From Membranipora membranacea (lineage: Eukaryota > Bryozoa > Gymnolaemata > Cheilostomatida > Membraniporidae), in assembly GCA_914767715.1 (NCBI GenBank), contig OU612068.1:4092001-4156000 (forward strand): a DNA stretch of 64,000 nt, read 5' to 3'. Every line of letters starts with the position of its first letter. Within the stretch, counting starts at the first letter, position 1. The translations under genes and the position numbers were made by a program. Below, in pieces: positions 61,433 to 64,000 of this stretch. The notes beneath the pieces were generated by a model. It made no database searches. It was given only the letters and a program-made list of their open reading frames with translations, and was not told the origin of the DNA.

Positions 61433-62180
61433 TTTTTTTTTCTCAGCTCTAACATGGGAATGACTGCATATTTCGAGATCGAGCCAAGAGGTGACAACTC
61501 AGCTCGATCTAGGCCGACCTCGAAACTCACATGGAAACATGGTGTAAGGGGCGTTGGCTGTCCGTGATTGGTCTGGGGGGATTTGGGCCCGCCCTGGGTC
61601 TTTGTGTTGGTGTGTTCCCTGAATATCTGGTAAAACTTATCCTGTTTCAGTGTTCTTTTATGAGTCAGTGCACTCAGTTCATTAGCAAATGAACTCAGAC
61701 AGTTTTGAAAGTATATCGAAGTCTGTTTTAAAAAAACAGTTTAGAGGAAAGAAGGCAAAATGTATGAATATTACCCTTATTATTTTATTGTAACCTACAA
61801 TCCTCATTCAAGAATTATTTATATATATACCTTGAATTGTGTAAAGGCATCAGGATTTATGCACTTGACACCTTATTATTTTATGTTTTGGAAGTAACTC
61901 TTTATTTTAAAAGCTGTAAAGTAACACTATAAAGGTAACTTTTTGAGAACCTGTCTAATGCTTTTATATATAGTCATTGTTTGTGTTAATATTTTTAGAT
62001 TTCACGGTTGTAATCTCAGTAAAAGCTCATCAATAAAGTTATATATTGATTGACAATAGTCTGAGTTACGTCAGTTAACATCTAAAGTCACAAAATCTTT
62101 TAAATCTGAAAGCCTAACGATTGGTATCGTTAAACTTGATATTGTTAAAAATCAGGCACATTTTTGTGGACAACATTATC
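61433..62180. other. Intergenic, no feature recognised
   Basis: No gene or RNA recognised; AT-rich after 61650. Confidence 0.45.
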
Positions 62181-62465
62181 AGAAATATTTGCAAGCCAAT
62201 CCAATTCTCATCCGATAAGACAACTCCAATATCAAAATAAGCACATAATACAATGGTTCAGGCAGACTGGTTCAAGCTAACCAGGGCACCTAACCCTTGC
62301 TCTTTCACATCCCTTAGCCAGCTTTTGTATAACATTTACTTTTTGAACGGTAGATTTATTAACAGCGTCATCATTCCCCTATCAGAAACATTTGATCACT
62401 AGATATGACCCTCAGAATATGCAAGGTTGCACAGGGTTGAAAGTTAGCCTCAGGGTTAAAAGATA

Positions 62466-62537
62466 GGGCTTGACCGGGATTTGAACCCGGGGCCTCGCGC
62501 ACCCAAAGCGCGAATCATACCCCTAGACCACCAAGCC
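62466..62537 (-). tRNA. tRNA-Pro(TGG)
   Basis: Minus strand gives acceptor GGCTTGG pairing with TCAAGCC (one G-T pair), A box TGGTCTAGGGGTATGA, anticodon stem CGCGC/GCGCG with loop TTTGGGT, anticodon TGG, B box GGTTCAAATCC. All stems pair, so it looks functional. Its 5' flank and first half recur as the degenerate copy at 46390-46545, and its 3' flank belongs to the repeat also found at 59550-59720. Confidence 0.95.
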
Positions 62538-62867
62538 ACCATGGGGTGTTACCCAGACGCTGATTTCGTCCCCGGAGCCCTCACCACCCTTACCACTAGT
62601 TTCCATGGTGATAATTACGTATTAACACCATATAATTAGCATAATTCTTTCACTGACCTTAGATCCAGATCCATACAAAGATTGAGAAATGGCTTGGGAA
62701 ATGTACCAGCTCGATATATGTGTAAACCTTACCAAGAAGAGAATCGGAGGTCTCATAGGCACCATCTCTTTGGTGACTGAAATGCTGATGAGATACCGGT
62801 GTGCCTTACCTGGGATAGGGGAGAGACTGATGGTGCTACAGGGCTCAATCTTAACTAGTTGATTCCG

Positions 62868-63145
62868 TGTCAAAATGCCATGGCCAAAATGCCATTGGGA
62901 CAAAATGCCATTGCCATAATGCCATCGTCATAATGCCATGGCCATAATGCCATAGGTGAAAACACCACTGCACAATATACCAATGCCAAAATACCAGTTG
63001 TACAAAACGCCAGTTGTGTCAAAATACCAGTGGATATAAATCCAGATGTGTCAAAATACCAGTGGATATAAAGCCAGATTGGACATAATACCATGTGGGA
63101 CAACACACCATATCCCAAAATACCATTGCCAAAATGCCAAAATAT
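62868..63145. repeat. Minisatellite, about 16-20 bp unit (AAAATGCCATTG type)
   Basis: Around fifteen degenerate units of (A)AAATGCCAT or AAATACCAGT followed by a variable spacer. The minus-strand frame rich in Gly, Ile, Leu and aromatic residues is a repeat artefact. Confidence 0.88.
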
Positions 63146-63218
63146 ATAACCAAAGGAGATCAAGCCACATTGTATTTTATTAGTCACATTACAGCTGCGG
63201 GTTGCTTGATCATAGTAG

Positions 63219-63290
63219 GGGGTGGTTCAGTTGGTTAGAGCCATCTCCTTCACTGTTCAAGTCTCAAAGTTTCTTCGTTCAATTTCAATG
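63219..63290 (+). pseudogene. Degenerate tRNA-like sequence
   Basis: GGTGGTTCAGTTGGTTAGAGC is a good A box, and CGTTCAATTTC at the expected distance is a poor B box. Stems do not pair well and no anticodon can be assigned. Confidence 0.35.
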
Positions 63291-64000
63291 ATATCTGGGG
63301 TTTGTTGGGATCCACAAACTGAGAGCTAGTAACTTGTAATAAATATTTCCCAACCATTCCTTAGAATAATATGACAATAACTTTGGATTATTACCAATTT
63401 TTTTTTGAAAGCCAAGTCTTGACTCATCGCTGCCCTAGAGACTCATGCTTACTAATGACATTGATAAGACTACGATGATTGAACATAGAGCAGGTTATCT
63501 CTGTGTTTATTAGTTGTATAAAAAGTTACAGTTACAACTAACAGGAAGGAAAAACTCTGTTCACCCAAAATGAACTTTCACAGTAGGCCATGGCCATAGT
63601 ATTCAGCAAAGCCATTTAATAGGGGCTTGTGACTCACAGGATGTCCACAACTTGAATTTCATGTTGTAAATTTAGTATAAATGATGATGGATATGGATAA
63701 GTTTCTAACATCTCTTCTGACCATATACACATTCAACAAAATTTGTTTTCCTACTCGAGGGTATGAAAGCTACATAGTCTACAGAGCCGTTTCGTCAAAA
63801 TGTGGTGTTACTATGCAGAGCTTTTGTTTCTCTTAAATAGTTATGTAATGTAACTTCTTTTGATTCCATTTAAAAAGAATGTTGAGAATTTTATATGTTC
63901 AACCCAAAAATTTACTGGTTTAATTACGATAAACCACCAAAGTTACCTTCCACCTGTAATGGACTGCGTAAAATGCACAGGACACACAATTACGTCCCAT
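63291..64000. other. Right end of the window, no feature recognised
   Basis: No coding frame, RNA gene or clear repeat seen. Confidence 0.45.

Noticed and set aside
62870-63187. Minus-strand 105-residue hydrophobic repeat frame resembling a membrane protein
   Set aside because: Produced by the AAAATGCCAT minisatellite; the hydrophobic periodicity follows the DNA unit.

Overview
The window is nuclear DNA from an invertebrate animal, AT-rich and intron-dense. GT-AG introns split nearly every gene, tRNA genes are dispersed, and intergenic DNA is full of small fold-back elements and minisatellites. The gene content (complete CELSR/Flamingo, MAM/LDLRA membrane protein, animal-type glycerate kinase, a dibasic-processed amidated neuropeptide precursor, a rhodopsin-like GPCR) points to a marine invertebrate, probably a bilaterian. 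I could not fix the phylum.

Layout. Positions 1-3256 (+) hold the 3' part of a MAM/LDLR-A/EGF single-pass receptor that starts left of the window and ends in a tail with two NPxY motifs. Convergent to it, 35154-4017 (-) is a complete CELSR/Flamingo adhesion GPCR. I could join 46 coding exons with consistent phases and a coding total divisible by three (3176 residues). It has nine cadherin repeats, EGF and laminin-G modules, a laminin-type EGF, a hormone-receptor domain, GAIN/GPS, seven membrane segments and a long Pro/Ser-rich tail whose predicted last residues, ETQV, form a class I PDZ ligand. Its introns carry two tRNA-Val(AAC) genes, a tRNA-Phe(GAA), fold-back elements and a six-copy array of a 94-bp unit that copies the 3' end of one of its own exons with the splice donor.

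Divergent from CELSR, 37321-42567 (+) is glycerate kinase (GLYCTK, eight coding exons, 507 residues). Then follow two intronless minus-strand genes: a neuropeptide precursor (44041-44841) predicted to release two pGlu-His-Met-Gly-Met-amide peptides, and a divergent class A GPCR (48411-49343).

From about 49.4 kb to the right end I see no complete protein gene. This stretch holds three minisatellites, several fold-back elements including one nested insertion, a possible transposase fragment, a GC-rich hairpin island, intact tRNA-Ser(AGA) and tRNA-Pro(TGG) genes, and degenerate tRNA-like repeats.

No pathway joins all these genes. The noteworthy points are the self-copied splice donors inside CELSR, the PDZ-type C terminus, and the neuropeptide gene lying 3.6 kb from an orphan-like GPCR on the same strand. 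All exon joins come from reading splice consensus, reading frame and domain continuity, not from transcripts.
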